This document shows, one piece after another, positions 20,655-33,600 of a stretch of 64,000 nucleotides of DNA. The translations under genes were made by a program, and so were the position numbers. The stretch's first letter is position 1. Every line of letters starts with the position of its first letter. The notes below the pieces were generated by a model, which saw only the letters and a list, made by a program, of their open reading frames with translations, was not told where the DNA came from and ran no database searches. The stretch spans positions 124,001 through 188,000 of the forward strand of contig CALSFV010000025.1 in NCBI GenBank assembly GCA_943737045.1. Reading direction: 5' to 3'. The DNA comes from Parapristionchus giblindavisi (Eukaryota > Nematoda > Chromadorea > Rhabditida > Diplogasteridae).

Positions 20655-23600
20655 ATGCTATTTGGATATGAGGAATATCTGGGACTCGAACCTACTTGGT
20701 CCTTAACAGTCGGATCCCAAAGAGATGTAAGTCATGGAAAGATCAAAGTTCAAACTATAGACTACAAACTACAGAAACGTCGACTGTTCTTCGCCCGCTC
20801 GTTGTCCATCTATTTCTCTTCCTTTCTCTACGACAGAACTCTTTTGCCGGATATATTAGTTGACACAGGTGAGAAATTAACAAAAGCTAGGGAATAAGCG
20901 CGTGATTAATAAATGTTAAAAAAATAATTGAATTAATTCAAAAATTAATAAACATAATTAATAATCGAGGAAGGATAGACTGCGGAGACAACGGGAACCC
21001 GAATGGTGTCAAAATACAGTTATTTTCGTGTACTCACAGAGAAAATTCTCTTCCAATATGTTCTGAAATTAACTCCTTAGAAAAGAAAATCAGAAATTGA
21101 ATTTTTTATTTGCGGGAGGATTTTTCGCAGATATTTTAAGGAAATGAAAAGTACGAAATTCAAAATTTATGTAAATATTCAGATGATTGCGTGCTGTTGG
21201 ATCCACAAAAGATGCTCGAGGAGGAAGAATACCTGGAGTTGGCTGTGAGAAATGCTGAAGGAAAAGTCGACTTCATCAAGGTGCACTTTTCAAAATCTTT
21301 GCATGCCAATGGGCTTGTGAGCGACTGGCATTTAGAGTGCTGCCTAGTTTTGATGCTGTAGAGATCGCAGATCAAAGATCAATACTCAAAGATTAAAAAT
21401 CAATATCCAGGTTATCTACCGTAAGAAGTATCTTCGTGTCGAGAAGCGAGATCTCGTCGACTTCCTTCGCCGAACCACGTTCAATCCAGTCAACCGTCCT
21501 TATGAGCTCAAGGCCGATCAGGTTGATCTTTGATCGTTGTAGTCTGATGTTTGATCTTTGAACTCTTCAGATTATTCCTCGTCAATTCGAGCCTCCTGTG
21601 TCACTGTCTCGTCTCTACACATCCGCCGGAGCAATCAGTTGGGCCACCCTTAGATTGGATGCAAAGTAAGTTCAAAGATCAATCGATAAAGATCGAAGAT
21701 CAAACTGAAATCAGGCGATCGATACCCGTGACTCGTCTTCGATTCGAGAATCTTACGCCGAAAGAGCGCGACTATCTCATGTGGCAGGTGGCCGATAGGC
21801 GTCACTTTGGCAACCAGTAAGATAGAGATCAAAGTTCAAAGATCAAAGATCAAACTATGAAATGATCTATTTCAGTCGCATCTGGCGTTTCTGGGGTACA
21901 GTAATCGAGAGTGAGAAGGTGGGTGCGGAGCCTGGCACCAACTTTTAGCTCATCCACACACATTTTTAGGCCGTCAGTCTGATTCTCGAAGACCTCTCGT
22001 TCGGCCCGGTCACCGAGTTTGTCAGCTCAATGCAGCGTAGCAACGTAGAGGTTGTGATCTAGATTGTAGTTTGTAGTTTGAACTTTGATCTCTTGTAGCT
22101 ACTATCGATATCGATTGGCATCACTGAAGCTTGTCGGTATCTGGAGCGTCACAGCTTCATTCATCGCGCCCTCTCACTCGACGCTTTCCTACTCACACAT
22201 GATCTACAGGTTGATCTTTGATCTTTGCAGTTTGATCTTTGATCTTTGTCATGCAGGTCAAACTCGCCGTGTTCTGCTTCAACCCCTGCACACTCTTCCC
22301 ACTCGCCAACGAATATCTAGTAAGACCATTGATCTTTGAACTTTGATCTTTGAACTCATCACTTTTAGGATGTCGATCACTGTCGCTACGTGCCTTGGGA
22401 GTGCTTACCTCATAAGAATGGAACCCTTGTGAGTTTATTGTTTGAACTCCAACTTTGTAGTTTGATCTTTGATCTCTTCAAGGGCACTCCATATGATGTC
22501 AATTCAATGGTATATTCAATCGGTAACTGTCTCTGGTCACTCTACCACTCTGGTATGCTTCCTTTCGAGAACGAGGTCAGACTACAGACTACATCGATCA
22601 AAGATCAAAGATCAAACTCCAGACAGCGGATCAGATTGGCTGTCGTGCGTATCGAGAGAAGGCCTCGTTGACCATCAATGACAATGTTATGCCGGAGGAG
22701 ATTTCATCGGTAAGCTTGATCAAACAACAAAGATCAAAGATCAAAGATCAGAGTTAAATACAGGGTGGGGATTAATTATTGACACACTGTAAAAACGGAA
22801 TATATTTTTTCAAAAAAATCGAGTTCCGTTCAAATATGTACCATATAATCTTCAATAATCTAGGAATACAATAAAACAATCATTGCCCGATTCTGAATCC
22901 ATTGGGCTTGATGACGTCCTTGAGACGGGAGGGGTACGCTTCTCTCACTGTACGCAGGTAGGTGGTGTTCATCTTCGGCCACTACTTCTCCAAGGATTTC
23001 TTCCGGGTCTCTAGTTTTGCATGGGGAGTAGTGCAGGACCTATCCTTCAAAGTGCCCAAGGCTGAGTAGACCAGGGGCTGAGATCGGGCTAGGAGGCAGC
23101 CAATAATCTCCACGGATGAATTCGGAAAACTGCTCCTTTCACCTCGCTTTAACGATCTTTGCCTTATAAACTGGCGTTCCATCCTCCTCGGATGTCCACG
23201 AACAGTTTTCGAAGTGGGAACGGGTTCAGGGGAGCTATGCGTCCTTGACTATCTTCTCAAGTCACTCCTTGTTGATCTTGGCGCCCGGATTCACAAAAAA
23301 ATTACGGCGGCGAAAATCCCTGCCAAAACCATTAGTTTTTAGGGATTCTGAGGTGGTATGGACAATCCTACTATTGTAGTTAGCAACCTGGGGGTCCACA
23401 TTAAGCACTCGTTGACTCTGGGGGTCATAGGCGGCTTGCTCGATGAACAGCTTCTCGTCGGAGAACACGATTATGAGGGTCTGCCCTACCCGCGTACAAT
23501 TAGAGAAGCGTACCCCTCCCGTCTCAAGGACGTCATCAAGCCCAATGGAGGCAAAATCGGGCATTGATTGTTTTATAGTATTCCAAGATGTTTGAAGATT

Positions 23601-24147
23601 ATTTGGCGTACATTTGAAAGGAACTCGATTTTTTTGAAAAAAAGAAATTCCGTATTTACGGTGTGTCAATAATTAATCCCCACCCTGTACATGTATCTGT
23701 TCCGATCAATGTACTGAAGAATATCAGTGGTGTGTTCAGATCAAAAGTTTCACAGAGAAAAGAAACTATTTGAGAAAATGCTCAAAACGCAGAGAGTTTT
23801 TCTCTGTTTTCTTCTCTTTTCGCTATAATACATTTGAACGCAATATTATCTATAGAACTGGTGCCTTTATTCTTTTAACCCTTAAAATTGTTTGCGTGTC
23901 GTTGCATGCGTATGCATGTAGATAAAATATAATATATATAAAATGTCTGCAGATTGTTCGCACTAGATGCTGGCGTTCGCCCGAACATCGCTACACCTTT
24001 GAGCGTATGCTGAGCAAGCTGAAGTGAGTTGTGATATTTAATAATCTTTTATCTTTGATCTTTTCCAGGAACGAGAAGGGCAATACGGAGCGGGAGTCGA
24101 ATCGCTCACTTCGCTCTCCCAATCGAGATCCTGACAACGACGATTGA
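20655..24147 (+). CDS. Tyrosine-kinase-like pseudokinase
   Basis: Fifteen exons: 20655-20726, 20775-20868, 21183-21280, 21411-21521, 21571-21665, 21715-21816, 21876-21918, 21970-22050, 22099-22209, 22257-22319, 22369-22428, 22483-22575, 22623-22709, 23953-24023, 24069-24147. They sum to 1,260 nt (419 residues). ATG lies six bases after TTCAG, consistent with trans-splicing. The C-terminal two thirds align by eye with a protein-kinase fold: HRD is HRA (254-256), the DFG region reads VFCFN (274-278), RYVPWECL replaces the tyrosine-kinase APE block, and DVNSMVYSIGNCLWSLY plus RCWRSPEHRYTF match subdomains IX-XI. No glycine loop or VAIK lysine is visible, so catalysis is unlikely. The first about 120 residues are unassigned. 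It is convergent with the GPCR gene; most introns are made of TTTGATC/GATCAAA heptamers. The exact subfamily is unknown. Confidence 0.82.
22761..23687. mobile_element. Dead Tc1/mariner-type element in pseudokinase intron
   Basis: Ends CAGGGTGGGGATTAATTATT and complement are flanked by TA duplications (22759-22760 and 23688-23689). About 195 bp at each end are inverted copies. On the minus strand, 23669-23262 encodes a decayed transposase piece with FSDEK (the catalytic Asp context of mariner proteins), and 23110-23085 retains a W-P-PSP-like C-terminal block interrupted by stops. Only fragments of a transposase remain. Confidence 0.82.
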
Positions 24148-24637
24148 ACTAATCGATATTCGAAGATTATCGATCGATCAATCGATAATCATATTCGACT
24201 TACCGTACATTGAATCAGGGAATCGCACATTCTCCGTGCATGTCGATAAACGGTTCTACTGCTTAACATTTTTCTTCTTAGACTTTACAAAATATTAATC
24301 ATGCAAATTGTAAATACAAAAAAGGTGCATAGATATGCATGCTTGCTCTTCCAAACATGAATACATTTATATGGAAGAAACTAACAGAAATCGACAATTT
24401 CTATGTGATGTGTAGATCATCAATAAGTGACATCACAATCAATCAATAAAATGAATTATTTATCGCGAACTAGCAATCACAGATGATCGATAATGATGGC
24501 TAAGGATTACTGTAACCAACCTATCGATAAGCAATGAGCAAACGTATAACAGAGATCGATGATGTCATGCCCGTAGTTGTGTGGTGGCGAATATGACAAG
24601 ATTGGGATATCACAGAAAGAGAAGTGTGCACTCGGTA
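24148..24637. other. Convergent 3' intergenic region
   Basis: About 490 bp between the stop codons of the pseudokinase (+) and GPCR (-). It holds ATCGATAATCAATC-type repeats and no ORF of note; 3' UTRs of both genes are expected here. Confidence 0.55.
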
Positions 24638-27600
24638 CTACACCATATCGCCGCCATTGAGTGTGGATACGGTACTCATTCGAGGCGCGATAACCGTGGC
24701 GCCATTCACTGTGGCACTCTGGAAGACTGTCATCTGCGAGAGAATCTAGAAAAGATCAAAGATCAGAGTACAAATTTTGAGATCAAAGATCAAAGATCAG
24801 ACTACAAATTTAGAGACTACGAACTACGAACCTGCACGACACCATCTCTCATGTTGTGTAATTGTTTCTTCTTTTTATTAATCACCGTGGTATGCGCGAT
24901 GTGGATGCCATCGTTAATACACGTTAGCATGATCTACAATCAATTGGGATAAGACAGAACGCGTGAGGCGCACCAAGTGCACCACTCACCGGATAAGCAG
25001 CACACGACGCGTACGGTAACCAGTGAGCGAACAACGACAGGTTGATCAGCCATCTGGAATCGATCAATCGATAATTCAATCGATAGATCAGTAAAATCGA
25101 GAAAAAAAATCAATAATTAGTCACCTCGGAAAGCTGATCAGTGAGGTCAGCCAGAAGACGATCCAATAGGGTGTCCAGCATACGAGGTAGATCAGCACGA
25201 AGGCGACTACGGTACGACGAATCCGACCGATTGAAGTCTGGTTGATACGCATTAGAGCTGCAAAGATATTGTCGTGAAAAAAATCGATAAATCTATCTAT
25301 AAGATAAGACTAATTGTAAGCGTAGGCGCCCTGATAACACAGAGAGCATTGTCAGAGCAGAGATTTTCAAATTAGCTCGTGGTGGTGCCATTAAAGAGCC
25401 AAAGAGACTATCCACATTCTTATACTAATTGGGATTCAATACTTTCACATTCAGTAATACTCCAGAATAATGAGACTACCAATTTCATGACCGTATCGTC
25501 ACAAAGACTATTAAATAATTATTTTTAATTATTTAATCTTTGTATTGATCTCGCTCACCTCTCGTACTGCTCTGTGAGCTCCTTCTCTTGAGTATGACCG
25601 GAACGGAGATGTAGAAGTAGACATACAGCACGGTCAGTACGTATCCGACAATGAAGGCGGCACCGTTAAAGAGTAGTCCTGGAAGAGATCAAAGATCAAA
25701 GATCAAAGATCAATCTCAGAGCATGAGTTCACAAAATGGATCGATGCAAGCTAGTGTTAAAAGGGGTATAGATCATCATACGTGCTATAAATGAGAGATC
25801 GAGGAAGAAAGATTAAAGATTAAAGATTAAAGATCAAAGATCAAAGATCAAACCATAGACGAAGGGAGGATCGAATCCGCAAATGTTCTTCGTTGCTCCA
25901 CTAGGCATCACTACATCGGTGGTAGACGAGAATCGAACCACGCAAAACTGAAATTTCAGAACTCATAGGCATTATTTTTATTTTTATTTTTATCACTTTT
26001 TTACAATATTTTTCCCGAATTTACGCTCAACGTAGCCAGAGTTTTCTGTTAAAAATCAGATAAGAATATTTCTTTAAAATGAGTGAAAACTTAAACGAAA
26101 TTTTTAAAAAAATTACCAATAGCATAAGAAACGTGGAGACAGTCAATAGATTGATCGCGAACAATGGTATCCTCTTGGCTGCTGCCTTAGGAGATGCACT
26201 AGCCGCGGCTATAATTTTCCATAGTTTTTTTTTTTTTGAAAATTAAACAAATTAAATTTTCAAAAATCCCTTTAATCCACATTCTTTGCTTTTAATTTTG
26301 AGCCTTTTAATCTTTTAATCCATCTTAAAATGCACAAATCCCTTTTTATCATACTTCAGATTCAGTAATTTCACTGTTAAAGATGGAGGCCCTCGAATGT
26401 CTATGCAAATATATAACATATCGGCTATTCAAGGGCTAAATGATATGAGAGAAATTAGAATTTCCATTCGTGCATCCCTTGGTGTGGTGGTAAAGGCGCT
26501 GTCTAGTAAGCGCAACGTCGCGGGTTCGAAACCTATTGCCGAACTTTCTTATTTTCAAAATTTCGCGCCTTTGCCTGTACATCAAGCATGATTCACTCAC
26601 GATTCTAGCGATCAATAAGCTAAATTAGCATAAACTAATTTATGTAAGGTATGCAGAATAACTTTGGCTATCGTTCTGTCTTCACAGTTTGTTCACGAAA
26701 ATATTCCCCGGACACCACCTTTAAGCTGATCTTGAAAAAGTGTGCTAAATTGTGGGAAAAAAACAGTAAACTGAATCACCAAAACACACTGCATCATTCA
26801 TAAATTATGTACCTGCGTAGGATATCCTCGATATTTGGACAAGCGCCAATGGAATGACAAACTTGTTCAATACTTCAACACCGTAGAAGATCTGCAACAA
26901 TTTTTTTAATTTAAAAAAAAATTGATTGCATTCTGAAGATTATCGAGAAAATACCATAGATAAAAGACTAGTAAGTTTATTTTATTATTTTCGGCTGACA
27001 CTTCAATTTTAAAGCTTCGATAAATCCTAGTGGAATATGAATGTTTGTTTATTGTGTTATAATCCAGAAATGCCCTCTAAAGGTAAAAAACGAAATTGTG
27101 GGTAAAATGAAAAGGCATGTTTTCGTCCCTTTCAGACCTTAGCAAAAGAATAAAGCCACGAAAGCCTAAAAGTTCATCAGTCGAAATCTGTGATGATGGA
27201 TAGCACACCTCTCACATGGCTCTTTTTCGACATCTTCAATCCTCACATTGTCAAATTTCATCATTTTCGAATGTTAAAGTCGTCTTCTCTCTTCAAATAG
27301 TCCTTGCTCTTTCATCAAAATCCTAAGAGACCCTCTTCGCTTCGAAAATGTTCCCATCGAGCTACCGAGCTTTTTCAACCATATCTTTAGTACACGCTTG
27401 TTCAGAGTGCGAAAGAGATGAGCATAGCCCTCATGTTGCAGGTTGAATCAATCCCATGCGGCGCGCAAAGCATTTGCCGATTATTTCATTGCTTTCTCGC
27501 TATTACAGAGGCCGAACTAACGTGAAATTTCAGCTAAGATTAAGATATTTTGGGCATCCATGATTTTAGAGAAATTTGTTTTTGAATTCAGAGAGATGTG

Positions 27601-30600
27601 ATCTATAGTTTAGGCTGGCTAGATTGATTCGATGGTCCATTTTAAGGGCAATCAGCGACCATCTGTCGAAATCAATAAATGTAAATTCCAATCAATAAAT
27701 TAACTTTACCGTACCTTGCACAGCGTGTAACCGTATCCCCAGTAGCCTCGTATCAAGTTATCGACCAACAGCGAGAGAGTCGCCAACACTATCAGATCAG
27801 CCAGACAAATAACGAATATGCAACGAAGAACCACTTTGGGAGCCTTAAATCATAATAATATTTTACTGTTTTATAAAAATCATTCCAAGAAGTCCACCTA
27901 TAGAAAAAAAGGTTTTCTGTATAATTCACTTTTACGTTTATGCATTATTAACGTGCATGCTCTATCAGCTTTTAGAAACATTTTTTTTTCTCGAAAAACT
28001 GAAAAAAATCAATAAATATTTACCACCGGTGATCCTACAGTGACGTTCTTTAGTGGACGGGAGAAGAGCAGAACGAGTCCGACCTGAAATCATTTTTATT
28101 AAATTTTTTTTTAAATCTTATACTTTTCATCACCCAGTTACTATCCAGTTACATTTACCAGTTACATCAGTCTGCAAATTCGCGTTATTCAATACTCAAA
28201 CGACGATCGAAATCGTAAACAAGAGTAAATGATAAAACAATATTTGCAAGGAACGGAAAGTCCTAGTATTTTGCCGTTCGTGCAAAAACTCATTAAGAAT
28301 CCTAATGTCCTATAGCCTATATAGGCTATAGGCCCTGTAGGTCCTTGCACACTTCAGATTGACGAATTGGCAAGGAACGCATAATACGTGAGACAAGTAT
28401 TTTGAATATGAGAGAATGTGAAACGATGAAATCACATCAGCCTTTTTCGGGTTTAATCGCGTATTATACTTGACCTTATTCTCTCTACTTTTCTATGTTG
28501 ACTCTCTTTCGTAAAGGGAGAATAACCCCTAGGAACAAAAAACAAAGGCAACTGTCCCTTTAAGGCCCTCAAGTCAATCAAGAAAATAAGGCCTACGACA
28601 GGATGTGTAGTGTGTCTTACAGTAATAAAGTCCCGAGTTTTGAGTGTTCTCGATCCATCATAGTAGTGATTGTATTACGCGCCTTTTAGCACAAACAGAC
28701 ATTCACTCAACTAGATTGCCTTCGTCATGAGTCAAAACAACAACCAGGAATAGCGGCAATTATTCGGTTAAAGGAGCATCCCAAGCTAATTTTACTCTCC
28801 GCGTTGACAATACTCTCTCGTAGACAAAGAAAGCGAGAGAGTTTCAAATTAGCTTGGGGTGTCGCTTCAACTTCTAGAGGGTTTCTCCGATTTGTATACT
28901 ATTTCGCACCTGAAACTGAGATTTTGATTAAACCGTGACTACAGTGCTTCAAATTGAATGAAATCTCTCGCTCTCGCAAAGAAGAAAAATTTCAAGCCTG
29001 AAAATAATTTTTTTTATAACTTAATCATTATTTTTCCCGGAACGAAAATCATACGACACATTCTCATCCTCTACAACAACTTCAACGAGAATACAATTTT
29101 AAGTGTACTTAAAAAAGCTAATCCTTACATGTTTCCGCAAATAGGAATATCATATTGACTTGAAAGTAAATGAAGAAGAATGTCCTCGAATTTCTAAGTA
29201 CGGTCTTTTCTTTACTTTTTCTCTTGTTTTCGTAAATAACTAACGGATTTCTAACATATTCAAGGTGTTTTGCTGATTTTCTATCTGTAATTTAAGTAAT
29301 CTCAAAAGGAAGAAAAAATTTCATGACTCTTTAGAAAAATCGGAGATATCTCTCCATCTTCCCCGACAGACATTTCTCTAATGCGCCTTCGGCAACATCC
29401 GACATAGTTGTGAACTAAATGCGCCCTGGGGACTCTTCACTCTGAATGATAGATGGATGAAACATCCGGGAAAAGACAGATATTGTCTGTGTGTTTGTGT
29501 CTTTGTTCGTTCGTTCGTTCGTTCGTTTGTATATGCGTCTTTTCGGTTGTCACCAACACTGATTCCGCCTAACAAACACTATTTTCCACGATTCACACAT
29601 TACAACACGTCAAAGTACCGCCCTTTCATCCATCCCTCACAGGATGTTTTCGCGGGAAAAAATTGTCGCTTTTCAAGGGCTATTACTCGTAAGTATTTCC
29701 AATTGTTCCCAAGAAAATGATGTTCGATGCGAATATCTGCAGGACTCATGCACTTCTATTGTTCTGGGAGATCTGTACTAGGGGGTGGCACAAATTTGCA
29801 TTAAAAAGAAGAACAAAACTGTCCGGATATTAATATTTCCCAGTTTAGCAGTTCGATAATGAAAAAAAAATCCCCCGTTGACAAAAAAAAAACAGAGAAC
29901 TTGTGTGTAAAATAAAAGAAGAGTGTTGATAGGCAGAATAGTCAGCACATACTACCGCCAACTTCCTCCTAATTTCCTTTCCAAAGAGTTCTTCTGATTC
30001 CTTGAGGATTGATAATGATCTCTGTTAGTCTGCTGTTCAAATGACTGAGCGAAAATAGAAAACAAAGGAAAAGTCATCAGTGAAAATCTCAGATTTAGGA
30101 GTACATATCAACAGGAACTAAGAATCCTTCCAAGAATCCTTCACTGGCTGCCGGAAAAGTAACAATATTTGGGTATTTCATTCAAATTTGAATGATCCAA
30201 AGCTACTAGAAGTCAATAATATTTCCTGAGATGTGAAAAATGAGCTCATTTATAGTTAGAGTTCTGTGAGCTTACACCAATTCTCTTTGATCTACTAAAT
30301 TATTTTTTGAACATATGGTAACTGATCGGTGAAAGGCACTACACTGTGTAGTCAACTTTTCTCGATCCATCCAACACCTAGATGATAGTTTGGTGTGCAT
30401 AACTATTAAAATTATTGTTATTGACGGATTTGTGTATTTGCATTAGTGCAAGGGACCTTGAAGGGACTGTTTGTGTATAAGCCGGATCTCTCCTGGAGTG
30501 GCATATTTATCTTCGAGGTCTTCTTCTCAACTACTACGCCAACTCGCATTAGCAGAATTCCTTCATTGCTGAGAGGCATATTTAGACCAGAACTAATCGG

Positions 30601-33600
30601 CATTAGCTCTCGAAAAAGTATACCCACGAGATAAAGTGATGCTAAAGAAATACTGTACCAAATTTAAGACGAAATTGATTTTATTATTGTTATATCGAAA
30701 TATGCACTCTCTTATCAAATATTGTATTCGTTCCTGATTTTTGGTCTCGAACTTTTCCTAGACTGTTAGATGCAAAATGTGAAAAAAGTAATTAGACCTA
30801 TTGAGTCATTCCGCGACATTTCCTTCCATGAGTCAGACGTCTAATGGACGAAAGAACACAAACGAGTAGGATGAACTACTGATGCTTTTAAAAGTTTAGG
30901 CTGACCTACTAATGCTCTCGGTAGTTAAAAGTTCCCATAGACCAATGATGACCTAACATTGTTACCAAAACACGGATACTAGTAGACTTAGATCCCGAAA
31001 TTCGACGGCCTACGTTCTGACATTCTACATATTATAGTTACTGTCTAAAAGGAGTCATTTAATGGCACACTTCGCTAATTTGAAACTCCCCGCTCTGGCC
31101 ACACTCCTTCGCAAACAAAGAAAGCGAGAGAATAGGCCAGAGCGGAGAGTTTGAAATTACCTAGAGGTGTCACAGACATTACACTAGGGCAAGACTCGTT
31201 TACTACTTCACACTCAAAGAATCATTAAGCAAAGATGATGATGATTACACTAAATAGTTGACAGAGACCTTTATGACTCCTGTCTACCTTTCGGTTATGA
31301 TGATCGAAAGATGCCACGAGTAATTTGATTGCTCTTAGTTCGCAAGCTCAGGTCCGTTTAAACTTGGCACAATGACCAAAGATAGCTTGGTGTCACTTCC
31401 AAGTCCAGTACAATACTTCAATCGACAAGAGTTTCATTTTAGAACTAATGATACAAGAACCCTAGTACAAGCACACACAATATCTAGTAAAGAATGCCGA
31501 GTCTTAACATGTTAAATCTAACACGTTATATCATAATATCTATCATATCTACTAATCATTTGCTTATTTCTTGATGCGTATTAGCTAGTATCAATTTGAG
31601 TATCGAATCAAGTTTTATGCATGACCACGATTTTCAGATTACATTCCTTCCGGCGAAAACACAGCTGTTCGAAACCACTTCCATGATTGAGAATACTTTT
31701 AGACACCGTTCCCGGAATACCTCAAGCAAATCCGCTCTTGTGATATATTCTCTCCAGCGAGAGAATCTAGTCAGAGCAGATTATTCAAAGTTAGCTTGAA
31801 AGATTCCATTATAACGGAATGTAGTAGCCAATTCAAAGTGAAGAAATGGTCGGTTTCTGAAGACTAATGATAGGATTCCAACGGATGTTATCCTACGCGA
31901 GGGTGGCATAATGATTACCCCATACACAGTAATGCTTTTCCCGACAGCTACCCGACCTATTACTTAGCGAAGAGTGTTTATCCCTAAATGCTCCGTGACA
32001 GTCGATTGACAGTGGCAGTGACAGTGACAGTGACAGTCCTGAATGACAGTCGATTGACAATGACAATGACAATGACAATGACAATCTCAGTGAAAATGCC
32101 AGTGACAATGAAAGTGACAGTGACAATGACAGTGACAGTCCTTAATGACAGTCAATTGGGTCACATACATAACATTGTACATCAGGGGTCGGAACAACAT
32201 TCTCAAAAGGGCGACGAGCCGTGAAGTGTGCTCAAACATCCCTATAAAATATTTTCGCTTACGCTCCCTCACAACATTCCCAACATCCAATGAAGCGAAT
32301 TTGAGCAGGAAACAGCCAAGTTATCTTAGATTCCAAAGATCAACAAGGCCGAGAGTACAAAAATTCCCACAAATTAACTTAGTCAGAACATGAAAGATCA
32401 AGTTCATACTTTGTCTATTCATTAGCGCTGGTCTCTCATATGCAAATAGTTTTCATCCAGTCGGTTCTTATCCGACCTAGTCCCTGTCTATATTTTGTCT
32501 GCGCCTTGTAATCGTTGAATGTGAAATGAATATGGAAATGCGAATGGGTTTACAGTTCAAATGGCAATAGTAAAGAGGGTTCATTTTGAAAGTAGGGGTC
32601 TTGTTTTCCTTCTGACTTGCCTATCTAATATTGTTCCTTACAGTTGAGCAATGCAAAGAGACGATAAAGCGCCTAAGGGATTAGTGAATATTGTATTATA
32701 CAAGGAATAACTCTATTCTCTTTTACTATGATTTCCTCAAGATTCTCTATTAGTGTTACAGGCACCCGAGCTAATTTGAAACTCTCCGCTCTGGACATAC
32801 TCTCTCGTTTTCTATGTATGACCAGAGCGGAGAGTCAAATTAGCTTGCTGTGTGCCTTTAAAGACTCTCAATTTCTACAAGATGACATAGTCAAATTTCA
32901 GATTTTTAGAAATGACACGGTTAGGGTGTCAAGTCCGCTTATTTCTGAAAATTCTGATCTTCCTTATGAGATGGCAATAACATGGCTATATAGAATCAGT
33001 TTCCGATGCTGAGTACGAACCCGAGTACTCCTGTGAGTACTCCTTCAAGGAATTAAACTTGACACTTTTTCCGATATAGTATTTTGTTTTTCGCACTGAA
33101 GAAGCACAAAATCCAACGCTCTTTGTTGGATTTTCTCATGTTCTCTCGTTATTTTATACTAATACTGCGAGAATAACATTATTTCCAATTTTTTTCAAAT
33201 CATTGAACTCATAAACACAGTATATTTCATTAGTTAGGTTGAGTAGAAAATATTTTTCGATTTTAACACTTATTTTTTGTAGCCATTGCATTGTAGAGTA
33301 AGTTAATTACCCTAACAATAACCTGTTTTGTGCTGGTTTTCGAAGAAAAGATACGAATTTTTAAAGATTGTGAGCGCGTGGGAAAAAAATCCAAAATCGA
33401 CGAGACTTGTACACATCTAGAACAATAGGTGAGAACGTCATATACTGGGTCGGAGCAATTTATTTTCACAAGTTTGCACATTTGCAGGAAACGAGACACG
33501 TGATATAATGTATGCCCTGCTCTTGAGCGAAAAAAACTGTGTAGCAAACCGTTAATTCTGCTATTTTGTGTCACTGAATTATATAATGTACTATCAAAAA

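Noticed and set aside
26470..26545. Functional tRNA gene
   Set aside because: A and B boxes are present, but acceptor and anticodon arms do not pair into a cloverleaf.
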